Of a DNA stretch of 64,000 bases, positions 33,801 through 43,197 are shown one piece after another (position 1 is the stretch's first letter; each line of letters begins with the position of its first letter). Made by a program: the position numbers and the translations under genes. Under the pieces are notes generated by a model that saw nothing but the letters and a program-made list of their open reading frames with translations, was not told the DNA's origin and ran no database searches. This stretch comes from CAZUYC01 sp964624475 (lineage in GTDB: Bacteria > Myxococcota_A > UBA9160 > SMWR01). The DNA is taken from the NCBI GenBank assembly GCA_964624475.1, contig CAZUYC010000085.1:62001-126000 (forward strand), written 5' to 3'.

Positions 33801-35357
33801 TCAACCTTTGGTGGCGCCGGGGCGGCGCAGCACCAGAGCCGCCGCCACCGCGGCCGCGCAGAGGCCCCCGAAGAGATCCCCCACCCGTCCGTAGAGCGAC
33901 CGCTCCTCCAGCGGGCGGACCTCGCCGAGCGCGAACTCGCGCTCGAGGGCACGCGTGCTCGCGCGCACGCGGCCGAGTGGATCGATCACCGCCGAGGGCC
34001 CCGCCGTCGAGGCGCGCACGAGATAGCGGCGTTGCTCGACCGCTCGCAGCCGGGCGATGTCGAGCTGCTGCTCGGTGTACTGCCGGTCGCTGATCCAGGT
34101 GTCGTTCGAGGGGTTCACGAGGTACACGGCTCCCCGCGCCACGCGCTCCGCCGCCACCTCGGGGAGCATCGCCTCGTTGCAGACGAGCACGCCCGCCGGG
34201 CCGGCCCGGGTGGGGAGGAGCGCGGTCTGCTCCCCGGGCTCGAAGACGCGGATCCTTCCGAAGCGCCGGCGCATCACGTCGATGCGCAGCGGGAAGTACT
34301 CGGCGAAGGGCACCAGGTACTGCTTGTCGTAGCGGCCGCGGATCTCGCCTCCGGGACCCAGCGCATAGATGCTGTTCGTGTAGAGCGGCTCCGCGCCCTC
34401 GCCCACGGCGCGCGGCGCTCCGGCCACGAGCTCGACGTCGTGCGCGCGCGTCACGCGCGCGATCGCCTCGCGATAGAGGGGCTCGCGCTCGAGGAAGAAG
34501 GTCATCGCGGCCTCGGGCCAGAAGACGATCGCCGGGCGACCCGCCGCGGCGGCCGCATCCGTGAGGGCGAGATACACGTCGAGGTGTTGACCGTAGAAGT
34601 CCGAGCGCCAGCGCGTGCCGACCGTGAGGTTCCCCTGCGCGATCGCGACCGCGACGGCCGGGACGCCCGCGCCCGGCGCGGGAGCGCGCAGCACGGCGTG
34701 CCCGTATGCGAGCGAGCCGAGGGCAGGGAGCACCGCGAGCGCGAGCCCGGCGAGCGCCGGTCGCATCCGCTCGCGCCGGGCGAGCCACAGCTCCGCGAGC
34801 GCCGCGTTCACGCAGACCACCGCGAAGCTCACGCCGTAGATCCCGGTGATCGATGCGATCTGCACGAGCGGCAGGTCCTGCGCGTGCGCGTAGCCGGCGA
34901 GCGCCCACGGGTTCCCGATGAAGAAGGGCGTCCCGCTGAAGAGGCGTCCGCGGCCGAGCTCGGCCGCCGTCCACGCCGCCCCGGCGAGTACGGGGAGGGC
35001 GACCGGGCCGTAGCGGCGCGCGAGCGCGCGGTAGGCTACCGCGAAGGCCATCACGTAGGGCGCGGCCATCAGCGTGAAGACCCCGACGAAGAGAGCGAGG
35101 GCCACGGCGAGCGACTGTCCGAAGTAGTCCGCGACCGCGCGGGGGAACCAGGAGCCGGCCGCGACGGCTCCCACCACGCACCAGAGCCACGCGAGGACGA
35201 GGGCCCGGCCGAGCCCGCCGCCGCGCAGCGCGACGAAGAGCGGCGCGAGCGCGACCCAGGAGAGCGCGGTCCAGCGCCAGGTCGGGAAGGTCAGGGCGAA
35301 GAGCACCGCGGAGGCGGCCGAGAGCGCTGCCGGAAGGAGGACCCGGATCCGCCCCAC
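33801..35357 (-). CDS. lnt: Apolipoprotein N-acyltransferase
   Basis: A 518-residue inner-membrane enzyme, starting at GTG, with six to seven N-terminal transmembrane helices (to about 200) and a periplasmic nitrilase-fold domain. The catalytic triad is visible: Glu in VFWPEAAM (about 282), Lys in GRYDKQYLVPFAEYFP (about 344) and Cys in GVLVCNEAM (about 392). A last membrane helix is near 495-512. Lnt N-acylates the lipid-modified Cys of lipoproteins, completing triacylation, and would act on the DUF4410 and thioredoxin-like lipoproteins here. It is divergent from the radical SAM gene. Confidence 0.93.
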   Translation of the reverse strand: MGRIRVLLPAALSAASAVLFALTFPTWRWTALSWVALAPLFVALRGGGLGRALVLAWLWCVVGAVAAGSWFPRAVADYFGQSLAVALALFVGVFTLMAAPYVMAFAVAYRALARRYGPVALPVLAGAAWTAAELGRGRLFSGTPFFIGNPWALAGYAHAQDLPLVQIASITGIYGVSFAVVCVNAALAELWLARRERMRPALAGLALAVLPALGSLAYGHAVLRAPAPGAGVPAVAVAIAQGNLTVGTRWRSDFYGQHLDVYLALTDAAAAAGRPAIVFWPEAAMTFFLEREPLYREAIARVTRAHDVELVAGAPRAVGEGAEPLYTNSIYALGPGGEIRGRYDKQYLVPFAEYFPLRIDVMRRRFGRIRVFEPGEQTALLPTRAGPAGVLVCNEAMLPEVAAERVARGAVYLVNPSNDTWISDRQYTEQQLDIARLRAVEQRRYLVRASTAGPSAVIDPLGRVRASTRALEREFALGEVRPLEERSLYGRVGDLFGGLCAAAVAAALVLRRPGATKG

Positions 35358-35364
35358 CGGCGCA

Positions 35365-35424
35365 GTATACCCACCCAGGCGGTATAGAATGGGTGGGAGC
35401 TCTGCGTCCGGTGCACCCGGAGGT
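35365..35424 (+). promoter_or_regulatory. Divergent lnt/radical-SAM control region with -10 box, inverted repeat and ribosome site
   Basis: TATAGA (35383-35388) looks like a -10 box for the plus-strand gene. It is framed by CCCACCC (35370-35376) and GGGTGGG (35391-35397), a 7-bp inverted repeat that could be an operator. GGAGGT at 35419-35424 is 6 bases before TTG 35431 and decides that start. Confidence 0.5.
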
Positions 35425-35430
35425 CCCGCG

Positions 35431-37032
35431 TTGCGCGTCCTGCTCGTGAGCCCTGCCTACCCGCCGACCTTCTGGAGCCTCGAGCACACGCTTCCCTTCG
35501 TGGGGCGCCGCTGGCTGCTGCCCCCGCTCGGGCTCCTCACCGTGGCGGCGCTCCTCCCCGAGGAATGGGACCTCCGGCTCGTGGATCTGGCGATCGGTGA
35601 CGAGCTCACGGACGACGATCTCGGCACCGCCGACGTGGTGATGCTCTCCGCCATGCTGGTCCAGCGCGCGTCGCTCCACGCCGTGCTGCGCCGCTGCCGC
35701 CGGCTCGGAGCGCGGACCGTGGTGGGAGGCCCGTACGCGACGGCGATGCCGGAGGCGCTCGCGGACGCCGACCACCTCATGCTCGGGGAGGGCGAGGAGG
35801 TGATCCCCGAGCTCGCGGCGGACCTCGCCGCCGGCCGCGCGCGCCGCGTCTACCGCGAGCGCGGCAAGCCCGACGTCCGCCGGACGCCGATCCCGCGCTT
35901 CGACCTCCTCGACGTGCGGGCCTATCACTACCTGTCGGTCCAGTACTCGCGCGGCTGCCCCTTCCTCTGCGAGTTCTGCGACATCATCTCCCTCTACGGG
36001 CGCAGGCCGCGCAACAAGACGCCTGAGCAGCTCCTGGCCGAGCTCGAGGCGATCCGCCGCCTCGGCTTCGCCGGCCGCATCATGTTCGTCGACGACAACT
36101 TCATCGCGAACCCGAACGAGGTGCGCCGCTTCCTCCCCGAGCTCGCCGCCTGGCGCCGCCGTACGCGTGCGCCCTTCGACTTCTTCACCGAGGCCTCGAT
36201 CAACCTGGCGGACGACCCGGAGCTCGTGGACCTGATGACCGCCGCGGGCTTCGCCGTCGTCTTCGTCGGCATCGAGTCGCCCTCGGCGGAGTCGCTGCGC
36301 GAGACGCGCAAGCTCCAGAACCTGCGCGGCGACCTCGTGGTGCAGCTGCGCTCGCTGCGCCAGCGCGGGCTCGATGTCTGGGGCGGCTTCATCCTGGGCT
36401 TCGACCACGACGGTCCGGACATCTTCGAGCGCATGATCGAATTCGTGCAGCGCTCGGGGATCGCCTACGCGACGATCGGCATGCTGACCGCGCTCCCGAA
36501 CACGCCGCTCCACGAGCGCCTGCGCCGGGAGGGGCGCCTGCGCCCCGATGCCGAGACGGGCGACATGTTCGAGCTCACGAACGTGGTGACGAAGCTCCCG
36601 GAGCCGGTCCTGCTGCGCGGCTACCTGCGCGTGCTCGAGACGCTCTTCGCGCCGGCCACCTACTTCGAGCGCTGCCGCGAGCACCTGCGCCACTTCGAGC
36701 CGGCGCCGGGGCTGGCGCGCGCGGCGACCCTCGCGGACCTCGCGGCCGTCGCACGCTCGCTCTGGCGCCAGGGCGTGCGCGGGAGCTACCGGGGCGCCTA
36801 CTGGCGCTTCCTCACCTCGGTGCTGCGCACGGCTCCGCGCAAGCTCCCGCTCGCGATCGCGCAGGCCTGCGCCGGGCACCACTTCATCACCTACGCGCGC
36901 GAGACGGTGGCGCCGCGCCTGCGCGCGCACCTCGAACGCAGGCCGCCGCAGGACGCAGGCGCGAGCGTGGCTCCGGAGCGGCTCGCCGTGCTCGGTCTCA
37001 CCGAAGCCGCCGCTTCACGGGGCAGCCCGTGA
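35431..37032 (+). CDS. B12-binding radical SAM protein with DUF4070-like C-terminus
   Basis: A 533-residue protein. An N-terminal cobalamin-binding-like domain covers about 1-140 (RVLLVSPAYPPTFWSLE). The radical SAM motif CPFLCEFC has Cys176, Cys180 and Cys183, followed by the SAM-binding GRIMFVDDNFIANPNEV. The C-terminal 150 residues resemble DUF4070. Known relatives include hopanoid and other lipid C-methylases, but the substrate here is open. TTG 35431 is preferred for its GGAGGT site; ATG 35389 lies inside the apparent promoter. The stop overlaps the next gene's GTG by 4 bp. Confidence 0.85.
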   Translation: MRVLLVSPAYPPTFWSLEHTLPFVGRRWLLPPLGLLTVAALLPEEWDLRLVDLAIGDELTDDDLGTADVVMLSAMLVQRASLHAVLRRCRRLGARTVVGGPYATAMPEALADADHLMLGEGEEVIPELAADLAAGRARRVYRERGKPDVRRTPIPRFDLLDVRAYHYLSVQYSRGCPFLCEFCDIISLYGRRPRNKTPEQLLAELEAIRRLGFAGRIMFVDDNFIANPNEVRRFLPELAAWRRRTRAPFDFFTEASINLADDPELVDLMTAAGFAVVFVGIESPSAESLRETRKLQNLRGDLVVQLRSLRQRGLDVWGGFILGFDHDGPDIFERMIEFVQRSGIAYATIGMLTALPNTPLHERLRREGRLRPDAETGDMFELTNVVTKLPEPVLLRGYLRVLETLFAPATYFERCREHLRHFEPAPGLARAATLADLAAVARSLWRQGVRGSYRGAYWRFLTSVLRTAPRKLPLAIAQACAGHHFITYARETVAPRLRAHLERRPPQDAGASVAPERLAVLGLTEAAASRGSP

Positions 37033-40000
37033 CGTCCGGACCTGCTCCGAAGGAGCCCGAGCTTCGCCAGGCGACGCTGCTCTTCACCGACGTCTCGGGC
37101 TTCACCTCCTGGGTGGAGCGCCTGCGCCCGGACGAGGCGATGGAGTTCTTCGGGCCGCCACTCTCCTTCCTGGTCGAGATCTGCGAGCGGCACGGCGGCA
37201 CGTTCGATAGCGCGCAGGGCGACTGCATCTTCGTGCTCTTCGGCGTGCCGCGGGCCATCGAGAACTCCGCGCGCTCCGCGATCAACGCCGCGATCGAGAT
37301 GCACAACCGGGTCGGCGAGTGGAATGCCGCGCACGCGATCGACCCACCGCTCGAGGTCCACACCGGCGTCAACAGCGGCCAGATCGCGGCCGGGTACTAC
37401 GTGAAGGGCGACGCGGTCGTGGGCGACGCCGTGAACGTCGCCTCGCGCCTCAAGGACGGGTCGCCGCGGGGAAGGATCTGGGTGGGCCCCGAGACGTGGC
37501 GCGCCACCCAGCGCGCCTTCAAGTTCCGGGACCTCGGCCCGATCGAGCTCAAGGGCAAGACCGAGAAGGTCCACGTCCACGAGGTGGTCTTGGGCGCACC
37601 GCCCCGGCAGCGCTCGAGGCCCGAGCCTCATGTGCCCTTCGTGGGGCGCGAGCGCGAGATCGCGCGGGTCGAGCAGGGCGTGCAGGGCGTCCTCGAAGGC
37701 CGCGGCGGTGTGGTGAGCGTCGTCGGGGAGGCGGGGCTCGGGAAGTCGCGGCTCCTGGCCGAGCTGGCCGAGAGCGATACCGCCCGCAGCACGACCTGGC
37801 TCGAAGGGCGCTCGCAGCAGTTCGGATCGAACCCGAGCTTCCACCCCTTCGCGGACCTGCTGCGCTCCTGGGCCGGGATCGCGGAGCAGGAATCCGCTGC
37901 CGCGGTGCTGGGGCGGCTCGAAAAGGCGGCGTCGGAGCTCTTTGGCGACGAAGGCAGCGACCTGCTCCCTTTCCTTGCGACGCTCCTCGGGGTTCAGTCG
38001 GACGCTGCGGGGCAGGCGCGTCTGGCCGGGATCACGGGTGACGCGATGGAGCGGCTCGTCCTCCACGCGACGAGCCAGCTCTTGCGCCGGCTCGCGGTCC
38101 GGGGTCCGCTCATCCTCGCCTTTGAGGATCTGCACTGGGCCGACGTATCGTCGCTCGAGCTCCTCGGGCGCCTGCTCCGGCTCGCGGCGGAGCACCCGAT
38201 CCTCTTCCTGCTGACCCTCCGCCCGGATCCGCCGCGCGCGCGGGAGTGCGTGGCGGCTGCCGTCGCCGACGCGCCGGAGTTGCGGCACGACGAGGTGGAG
38301 CTCCAGCCGCTCGATCGCGACGCGGCCGAGGACCTGATCGATAAGATCTTCGCGAACGGCGATCTCCCGAATTCGACGCGGCGGCTGATCGAGGAGCGCA
38401 CCCGCGGCAACCCCTTCTACGTGGGCGAGGTCGTCCGCGAGCTCCTGGAGCAGGGCGCGCTCGAGCGGCGCGGCGACGCACTCTTCGCCACGGCGAAGAT
38501 CGGCTCGATCTCGATCCCGCCGACGGTCGAGGAGGTGATCGTCGCGCGGGTCGACCGTCTGCCGGAGAGCGCACGGCGCGTTCTCCAGGCGGCCGCGGTG
38601 CTCGGGCACAGCGCGTACCGGCGGATCCTCGACGCCATCCTCGAAGGCGGAGACCTCGACGCGGACCTCGCCGCGCTCGATGCGGCCGCGCTGCTCGTGG
38701 CCCGCGAGCGGCCGGGCGAGACGGTATTCCAGTTCTCCCACCCGCTGATCCAGGAGGCGATCTACGCGGGCATCGCAGGGAAGAGCCGCCTCGTCCTCCA
38801 CGCCCGCATAGCCCGGGCGATCGAGGCGACCCTACCGCCGTCGGGCGCGGGCTACCACGCGATGCTCGCCTACCACTGGACGCGGGCGCGCGAGCCCGAG
38901 CGCGCCGAGGAGCAGCTCTCGCTGGCCTGCGAGGCCGGCGGGGCCACGACCGAGGCGCTCCAGTTCCTGGAGGAGGCGGCGCGGCTCCTGCTCGAGATCC
39001 GGGACGAGCGCGGCGATTCGCGCACGGCGGTGCTGATCCACCGCAAGCTCGCGCTCGCGTATCTGAGCCGCGGCAAGATGAGGGAGGGCAACCTGCACCT
39101 CGACGACGCGCTGGTGCTCCTCGGCCAGCGGAGGCGGAGGTCGGGCACGCGCCGCCGCGCCTTCCGCTTCGGGTGGGCCGCTGCGGGCGTCCTCCTCGAT
39201 CTATATCTGCGCGGCGAAGGCAAGCGCCGCCGTCCCGCGACCGAGCAGGACCGCGAGGTGATCGACCTGATGTACGCGGGCGCGCAGGCGCAGGTGACGG
39301 CCGACCCGACCGGCTTCCTCTTCGACTCGATGGAGGGCCTGCACCGCCTGAACCGGGTGGATCCCGCGAGCGTGGCCGGCGCCGGGGGCATCTACGCCGG
39401 CGCGGTCGGCTTCATCGCCTACGCCGGGCTCTCCTTCGGCGTGGGGGCGCGCCTCTTGCGCCGCGCCGAGCGCTTCGTGAACGCGGACGACCCGCGCGAG
39501 CTCTTCGGCTACCGCGTCTTCGACTTCGTCCACCACTTCCTGTCCGGCGACTGGAGCGATCGCTTCGCCATCGAGCCCGAGCTCGTCGAGGAGAACCTGC
39601 GCCTCGGCGAGCTCTGGCACGTGATCAACTACCTGCCGCTCGACGCGAAGCGCCGTGCCCACCAGGGCCGCTTCGACGAGGCCGCCGAGCTGCTCGAGCG
39701 CATCGTCAAGATCGGCGACCTCTACGCCTACGATCTCGCGCGCTCGAACGAGCTCGCCGTGCGCATGTTCCTCCAGCTCGAGCGGGCCACCTCGAGCGTC
39801 GAGCCGAACGGGGAGAGGCTCCGCGAGGCGCTCGCGACGGCCGAGGCCTACTACGAGGGCTTCGACGAGGAGCTCTTCAACCTGCTGGCGCTTGGCACGA
39901 AGGCGAAGGTCGAGCTGCTGCTCGGCAAGCGCGCCGCGGCCGAGGCCACACTCGAACGGGCGCGCGAGATCGCGCGCCGCACGAGCTTCGTCCCGCCCTT

Positions 40001-40457
40001 CCACGAGAGCGGGCTGCGCGCGGCGGAGCTGCGCCTCGCCCTCGCGCAGCTCGAGGAGGCCTCGGCCGGGGGTACGCGGAGCACGCCGCTGGCCCTGCGC
40101 CGAAGGGCCCGGAGCGCGGCGGCGCGCGCCGTCGCCTGCGCCCGCAAGGCCGCCTGGCAGCGCCCGGAGGCCTGGGCGCTCGCCGGGCACTGCGCCTGGC
40201 TCCTCGGGCGCCCGCGCGCGGCGCTGCGCGCGTGGGGCAAAGCGGTGGACGAGGCCGAGCGCCTCGGAATGCAGCCTGAGCTCGGCCGGACCTGGCTCGA
40301 GGTCGGCCGGCAGCTCCGCTCGGGCGCGGGCGAGTACCGCCTGCGCGACCTCGATGCCGAGGCCTGCTGCCTTCGCGCCGAGGCGATCTTCCGCCCGCTC
40401 GAGCTCGACGCCGATCCGGACGACCGCGCCGGGACGCGGGCGGATGGGGACGAGTAG
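37029..40457 (+). CDS. Class III nucleotide cyclase / AAA ATPase / TPR-like signalling protein
   Basis: A 1142-residue protein. The cyclase homology domain covers about 12-190: metal Asp in LLFTDVSGF and in AQGDCIFVLFG, and transition-state residues in GDAVNVASRL, so it looks active. An AAA/STAND ATPase follows (about 205-500) with Walker A GEAGLGKSR and Walker B-like LILAFEDLHWADVSS. From 600 to 1142 the sequence is helical, TPR-like. Such proteins couple sensing through the helical repeats to cyclic nucleotide synthesis, probably cAMP. It starts at GTG overlapping the radical SAM gene's stop (GTGA), so the two are cotranslated. Confidence 0.87.
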   Translation: MTSGPAPKEPELRQATLLFTDVSGFTSWVERLRPDEAMEFFGPPLSFLVEICERHGGTFDSAQGDCIFVLFGVPRAIENSARSAINAAIEMHNRVGEWNAAHAIDPPLEVHTGVNSGQIAAGYYVKGDAVVGDAVNVASRLKDGSPRGRIWVGPETWRATQRAFKFRDLGPIELKGKTEKVHVHEVVLGAPPRQRSRPEPHVPFVGREREIARVEQGVQGVLEGRGGVVSVVGEAGLGKSRLLAELAESDTARSTTWLEGRSQQFGSNPSFHPFADLLRSWAGIAEQESAAAVLGRLEKAASELFGDEGSDLLPFLATLLGVQSDAAGQARLAGITGDAMERLVLHATSQLLRRLAVRGPLILAFEDLHWADVSSLELLGRLLRLAAEHPILFLLTLRPDPPRARECVAAAVADAPELRHDEVELQPLDRDAAEDLIDKIFANGDLPNSTRRLIEERTRGNPFYVGEVVRELLEQGALERRGDALFATAKIGSISIPPTVEEVIVARVDRLPESARRVLQAAAVLGHSAYRRILDAILEGGDLDADLAALDAAALLVARERPGETVFQFSHPLIQEAIYAGIAGKSRLVLHARIARAIEATLPPSGAGYHAMLAYHWTRAREPERAEEQLSLACEAGGATTEALQFLEEAARLLLEIRDERGDSRTAVLIHRKLALAYLSRGKMREGNLHLDDALVLLGQRRRRSGTRRRAFRFGWAAAGVLLDLYLRGEGKRRRPATEQDREVIDLMYAGAQAQVTADPTGFLFDSMEGLHRLNRVDPASVAGAGGIYAGAVGFIAYAGLSFGVGARLLRRAERFVNADDPRELFGYRVFDFVHHFLSGDWSDRFAIEPELVEENLRLGELWHVINYLPLDAKRRAHQGRFDEAAELLERIVKIGDLYAYDLARSNELAVRMFLQLERATSSVEPNGERLREALATAEAYYEGFDEELFNLLALGTKAKVELLLGKRAAAEATLERAREIARRTSFVPPFHESGLRAAELRLALAQLEEASAGGTRSTPLALRRRARSAAARAVACARKAAWQRPEAWALAGHCAWLLGRPRAALRAWGKAVDEAERLGMQPELGRTWLEVGRQLRSGAGEYRLRDLDAEACCLRAEAIFRPLELDADPDDRAGTRADGDE

Positions 40458-40480
40458 CCGGCGCTCGCGGCCGCTCTGGC

Positions 40481-40505
40481 ACATGTGGCTACATGTAGCT
40501 ACATT
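40481..40505 (+). promoter_or_regulatory. Tandem 10-bp repeats with 12-bp palindrome upstream of the second antitoxin
   Basis: ACATGTGGCT, ACATGTAGCT and a third partial ACATTC follow each other at exact 10-bp steps. 40488-40499 (GCTACATGTAGC) is a perfect palindrome. Seven bases later the antitoxin ATG begins. The helical spacing suits cooperative binding of the antitoxin as autorepressor. TACATT (40500-40505) is a possible -10-like sequence, too close for a normal leader. Confidence 0.55.
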
Positions 40506-40511
40506 CCTGGC

Positions 40512-40802
40512 ATGAAAGCCGTCGCCGTCCGCGAGCTCAAGAACCGCCTGAGCAGCTACCTGCGCGAGGTCGCCGCCGGCGAGGTCGTGCTCGTGACCGA
40601 TCGCGGGCGGGTGGTGGCCGAGCTGCGCCGCCCGAGCGCGGAGCTCGAGCGCTCTCCCGTCGAGCGTGCGCTCGCGAGGCTGGAGGCGGACGGCAGCCTC
40701 GTGCCGGGGCTGCCCCAGGAGCCCGCGGCCTACCGCGCGACCCGCGCGCGGATCGGCACGCCGAGCCAGCGCCTGCTCGACGCCGAGCGCGGCGCGGCAT
40801 GA
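40512..40802 (+). CDS. Phd/YefM-type antitoxin
   Basis: A 96-residue protein whose first 50 residues are a Phd/YefM DNA-binding domain (MKAVAVRELKNRLSSYLREVAAGEVV, then VTDRGRVVAELR). The C-terminal part (SPVERALARLEADGSLVPG and a short basic tail) would bind the toxin. A start at 40485 would add residues encoded by the operator repeats and was rejected. The stop overlaps the toxin ATG by 4 bp. Confidence 0.88.
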   Translation: MKAVAVRELKNRLSSYLREVAAGEVVLVTDRGRVVAELRRPSAELERSPVERALARLEADGSLVPGLPQEPAAYRATRARIGTPSQRLLDAERGAA

Positions 40803-41224
40803 CGCTCTATGCGGAGACGAGCGCAGTGCTGCGCTGGCTCTTCAACGAACCGCAGGGCGATGCAATCCTGAATCAGCTGCGCAGCGCTTCGAAGGTCGCT
40901 ACCTCGCGCCTCACCCTCGTGGAGGCGCGCCGGGCGATTCGCCGCGCAAGTCGTGAGGCGGGCCTTGCGAGCGCAGAGCGCGCCGAGGTCCTCTCCGCCC
41001 TGGCGCTCGCCGCGGCGCGCTGGGCGCTCCTCGACCTGTCGCGCACGGTGGCCGAGCGGGCCGAGGGCGAGTTCCCGGTGGAGCCGATCCGCACACTCGA
41101 CGCGCTCCACCTGTCTAGCGCGCTCGTGCTCCGCGAGGCCCTCCCCGATCTCGTCGTGCTCTCGACCGACGATCGCCTGCGCGCGAACGCGCTCGAGCTC
41201 GGCTTCGCGGTGGTTCCCGAGTAG
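40799..41224 (+). CDS. PIN-domain toxin (VapC-like)
   Basis: A 141-residue PIN ribonuclease. Catalytic acidic residues are Asp/Glu in LYAETSAVLRWL (residue 6), Glu in LTLVEARRAI near 42, Asp in RTLDALHLSSAL near 99 and Asp in VLSTDDRLRANA near 119. The first position is Glu rather than the usual Asp, seen in part of this family. It is coupled to the antitoxin by ATGA overlap. This is the second type II module in the window and differs from the one at 26410 in its antitoxin class. Confidence 0.87.
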   Translation: MTLYAETSAVLRWLFNEPQGDAILNQLRSASKVATSRLTLVEARRAIRRASREAGLASAERAEVLSALALAAARWALLDLSRTVAERAEGEFPVEPIRTLDALHLSSALVLREALPDLVVLSTDDRLRANALELGFAVVPE

Positions 41225-41245
41225 GCGGCCGGCGCGACGCCTACT
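41220..41245. terminator. Hairpin between convergent toxin and patatin genes
   Basis: AGTAGGCG (41220-41227) and CGCCTACT (41238-41245) form an 8-bp stem with a 10-base loop starting at the toxin stop codon. It lacks a U-tract, so it would be a weak or factor-dependent terminator. Confidence 0.4.
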
Positions 41246-41261
41246 GCGCGCCGAGCTCGGG

Positions 41262-43055
41262 CTACCCCCGCCCGGCGCCCGCGCGGAGGCCCTGCCACCA
41301 CGCGCGCACCGGCTCGAGCGCCGCGCGGTAGCCGCGCTCGGCGATCTCGTCCACGCGGTCGAAGGCGAAGAGGCCGAAGTCCTGCACCGGCGGCGCGATG
41401 CCGAGGTCGATCCCCTCGCGCAGCGCCGCGCGCCCGGCGGCGCCGATGCTCGAGACCATGGCGCTGCGCATCAGGATCTCGAAGATCGAGGGCACGGATC
41501 CGCCCCGCGCGGGGCCCCCGAAGCGCCTGCGCAGGGCCGACCATCCGGAGAGCTCGTCCGGGAGGTCGGGGAAGGGGGTGGACGAGAAGCCCGCCCCGAC
41601 GTCCACCGCGAGGACCGGACCCCCGCCCGTGAGCTCGCGCATCGCGAGCACCGGAAGGTTGTCGAGGAGCGAGCCATCGACGAGCAGCTCACCGTCCTCG
41701 ACCACCGGCGGGAGGATCCCCGGGATCGCCAGGCTCGCGCGCACGGCGCGCAGCAGCGGGCCGCTGCGGTGCACCCGCAGGGCTCCCCGCGAGAGATTCG
41801 TCGAGACGCTGAGGAACGGGATGGCGAGCTCCTCGATCGAGCGCTCGCCCATCGCCCCGGCGAGCCGCGCCGCGATCCGCCGGCCGCGGAGCATCGCGAC
41901 GACGGGAACCGTCGGATCGAAGACGGAGCGGAAGTCGCGCTGGCAGATCTCCCGCACAGCCGCCGCGTCGAGGCCTCGCGCCACGAGCGCGGCCACCACG
42001 GCGCCCGCGCTCGTGCCGCCGATGGCGTCGACCGGGACGCCGAGCTCTTCGAGGGCGCGCAGCACGCCGAGGTGAGCGAGACCTCGCGCGCCTCCGCCCC
42101 CGAGGACGACTCCCACGGCCCGACCGGTGACCAGGCGCGCGAGGCGGTCGAAGTCGGCGGCGGCGCGCACCGTCAGCGCGAAGCGGAACGGCGCTCGCGT
42201 CGGCAGCGCCGTTCCCGCTTCGAGCGAGACGAGGCTGCGGTCGGCCGCGCAGCGGCTCTCCGCGAGCGCGCGTTCGAGCCACGCAGCGCCGCCTCCGCCC
42301 GCAGCCGCCACCCAGACGACGTGATCGGCCTGCCGCAGGCAGCGCTGCGTCCAGGCGCCCGCGTCCGGATCGGCTTCGTAGACGAGGATACCGCTCTGCG
42401 ACTCCTGCTGCGCGAGCCACGAGGCGATCCGGGGGTCCGGAGCGCCCGTGGCCAGCGGCGACGGGAGATCCGGCCGCGCCTGTGCGAAGCCGCGCGCGTC
42501 GATGCGCCGGACGCCGCCGAGGCGCCCGAGCGCGCGCTCGAGCCCCACGGCCAGCGCGCCGACCGGCGCTCCGGGGCCCGCCGGGGCGACGGCGATCGTC
42601 CGCACCGGCGCGCGAGCCAGGCCGGCGCCCTCGGCCTGCGCCCGCAGGCGATCCACCAGCAGGCCGGCGATCCGATGCAACACCTGCGGGTGTCGCTCCG
42701 TCACGCGGGCGAAGCCCTCGGGGGTGAGCGCGCCGAGGTGGGTGTCGCGAACCGCGCGGACCGTAGCGGCCCGCGGGCCGGGGCGGACGAGCGGCATCTC
42801 ACCCACGAACTCGCCGGGGCCCATCTCCTGGAGCAGGCGCTCCCCGCCCGGGCCCTCGCTCCGCACGGCCCGCAGCCGCCCGCTCAGGATCAGGTACGCC
42901 GCGTCGCCGGGATCGCCCTCGCGGAAGAGCTCCTCACCGCCCGCGAGGAAGCCCTCGCGCGTCTCCTCGGCCAGCGCGTCGATCGCCTCGGGCGCGAGAC
43001 CCTCGAGCACGCTCCCGAGGTGCGCGCGGATCGCGGTGCGCGCGGCTTCGGCCAT
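41262..43055 (-). CDS. Cyclic-nucleotide-binding patatin-like phospholipase (NTE family)
   Basis: A 597-residue protein. A Crp-like cNMP-binding domain covers about 10-135 (GEELFREGDPGDAAYLILSG, with the phosphate cassette region GPGEFVGEMPLVRPGPRAATV). The patatin domain starts near 310 with GGGGARGLAHLG, then the nucleophile elbow GTSAG (Ser about 346), and the catalytic Asp in VDGSLLDN near 458. NTE-type enzymes are lysophospholipases on the inner face of membranes; here activity may be gated by cAMP made by the neighbouring cyclases. A possible tiny gene precedes it by 3 bp. Confidence 0.9.
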   Translation of the reverse strand: MAEAARTAIRAHLGSVLEGLAPEAIDALAEETREGFLAGGEELFREGDPGDAAYLILSGRLRAVRSEGPGGERLLQEMGPGEFVGEMPLVRPGPRAATVRAVRDTHLGALTPEGFARVTERHPQVLHRIAGLLVDRLRAQAEGAGLARAPVRTIAVAPAGPGAPVGALAVGLERALGRLGGVRRIDARGFAQARPDLPSPLATGAPDPRIASWLAQQESQSGILVYEADPDAGAWTQRCLRQADHVVWVAAAGGGGAAWLERALAESRCAADRSLVSLEAGTALPTRAPFRFALTVRAAADFDRLARLVTGRAVGVVLGGGGARGLAHLGVLRALEELGVPVDAIGGTSAGAVVAALVARGLDAAAVREICQRDFRSVFDPTVPVVAMLRGRRIAARLAGAMGERSIEELAIPFLSVSTNLSRGALRVHRSGPLLRAVRASLAIPGILPPVVEDGELLVDGSLLDNLPVLAMRELTGGGPVLAVDVGAGFSSTPFPDLPDELSGWSALRRRFGGPARGGSVPSIFEILMRSAMVSSIGAAGRAALREGIDLGIAPPVQDFGLFAFDRVDEIAERGYRAALEPVRAWWQGLRAGAGRG

Positions 43056-43058
43056 GCG

Positions 43059-43181
43059 TCAGCGCTCCGAGGGCTGCGCCAGCGCGAGATGCGTGTCGCT
43101 GCGTTTCTCCGCCCGCAACCTCTTCTCGCGATTGACGCACGCGGCGCCCGCCGCGAGCAGCCCGGTCCCGAGGGAGATCAC
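43059..43181 (-). CDS. Possible 40-residue membrane peptide
   Basis: GTG at 43181 opens a 40-codon frame with one hydrophobic segment (ISLGTGLLAAGAACVN) followed by a basic tail (REKRLRAEKR). It ends 3 bp before the patatin ATG. It overlaps nothing and sits in the 142-bp gap after the FHA-cyclase gene. No ribosome site is evident, so support is weak. Confidence 0.25.
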   Translation of the reverse strand: MISLGTGLLAAGAACVNREKRLRAEKRSDTHLALAQPSER

Positions 43182-43197
43182 GAGCGCGGCGCGCGCA

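Noticed and set aside
32683..36930. 1415-codon open frame on the minus strand
   Set aside because: It runs antisense to the sigma factor and radical SAM genes and in another frame of lnt; composition is that of a shadow ORF.
40477..40495. Sigma-54 promoter before the second antitoxin (TGGCAC)
   Set aside because: The -12 element is absent at the right distance; the bases belong to the tandem operator repeats.
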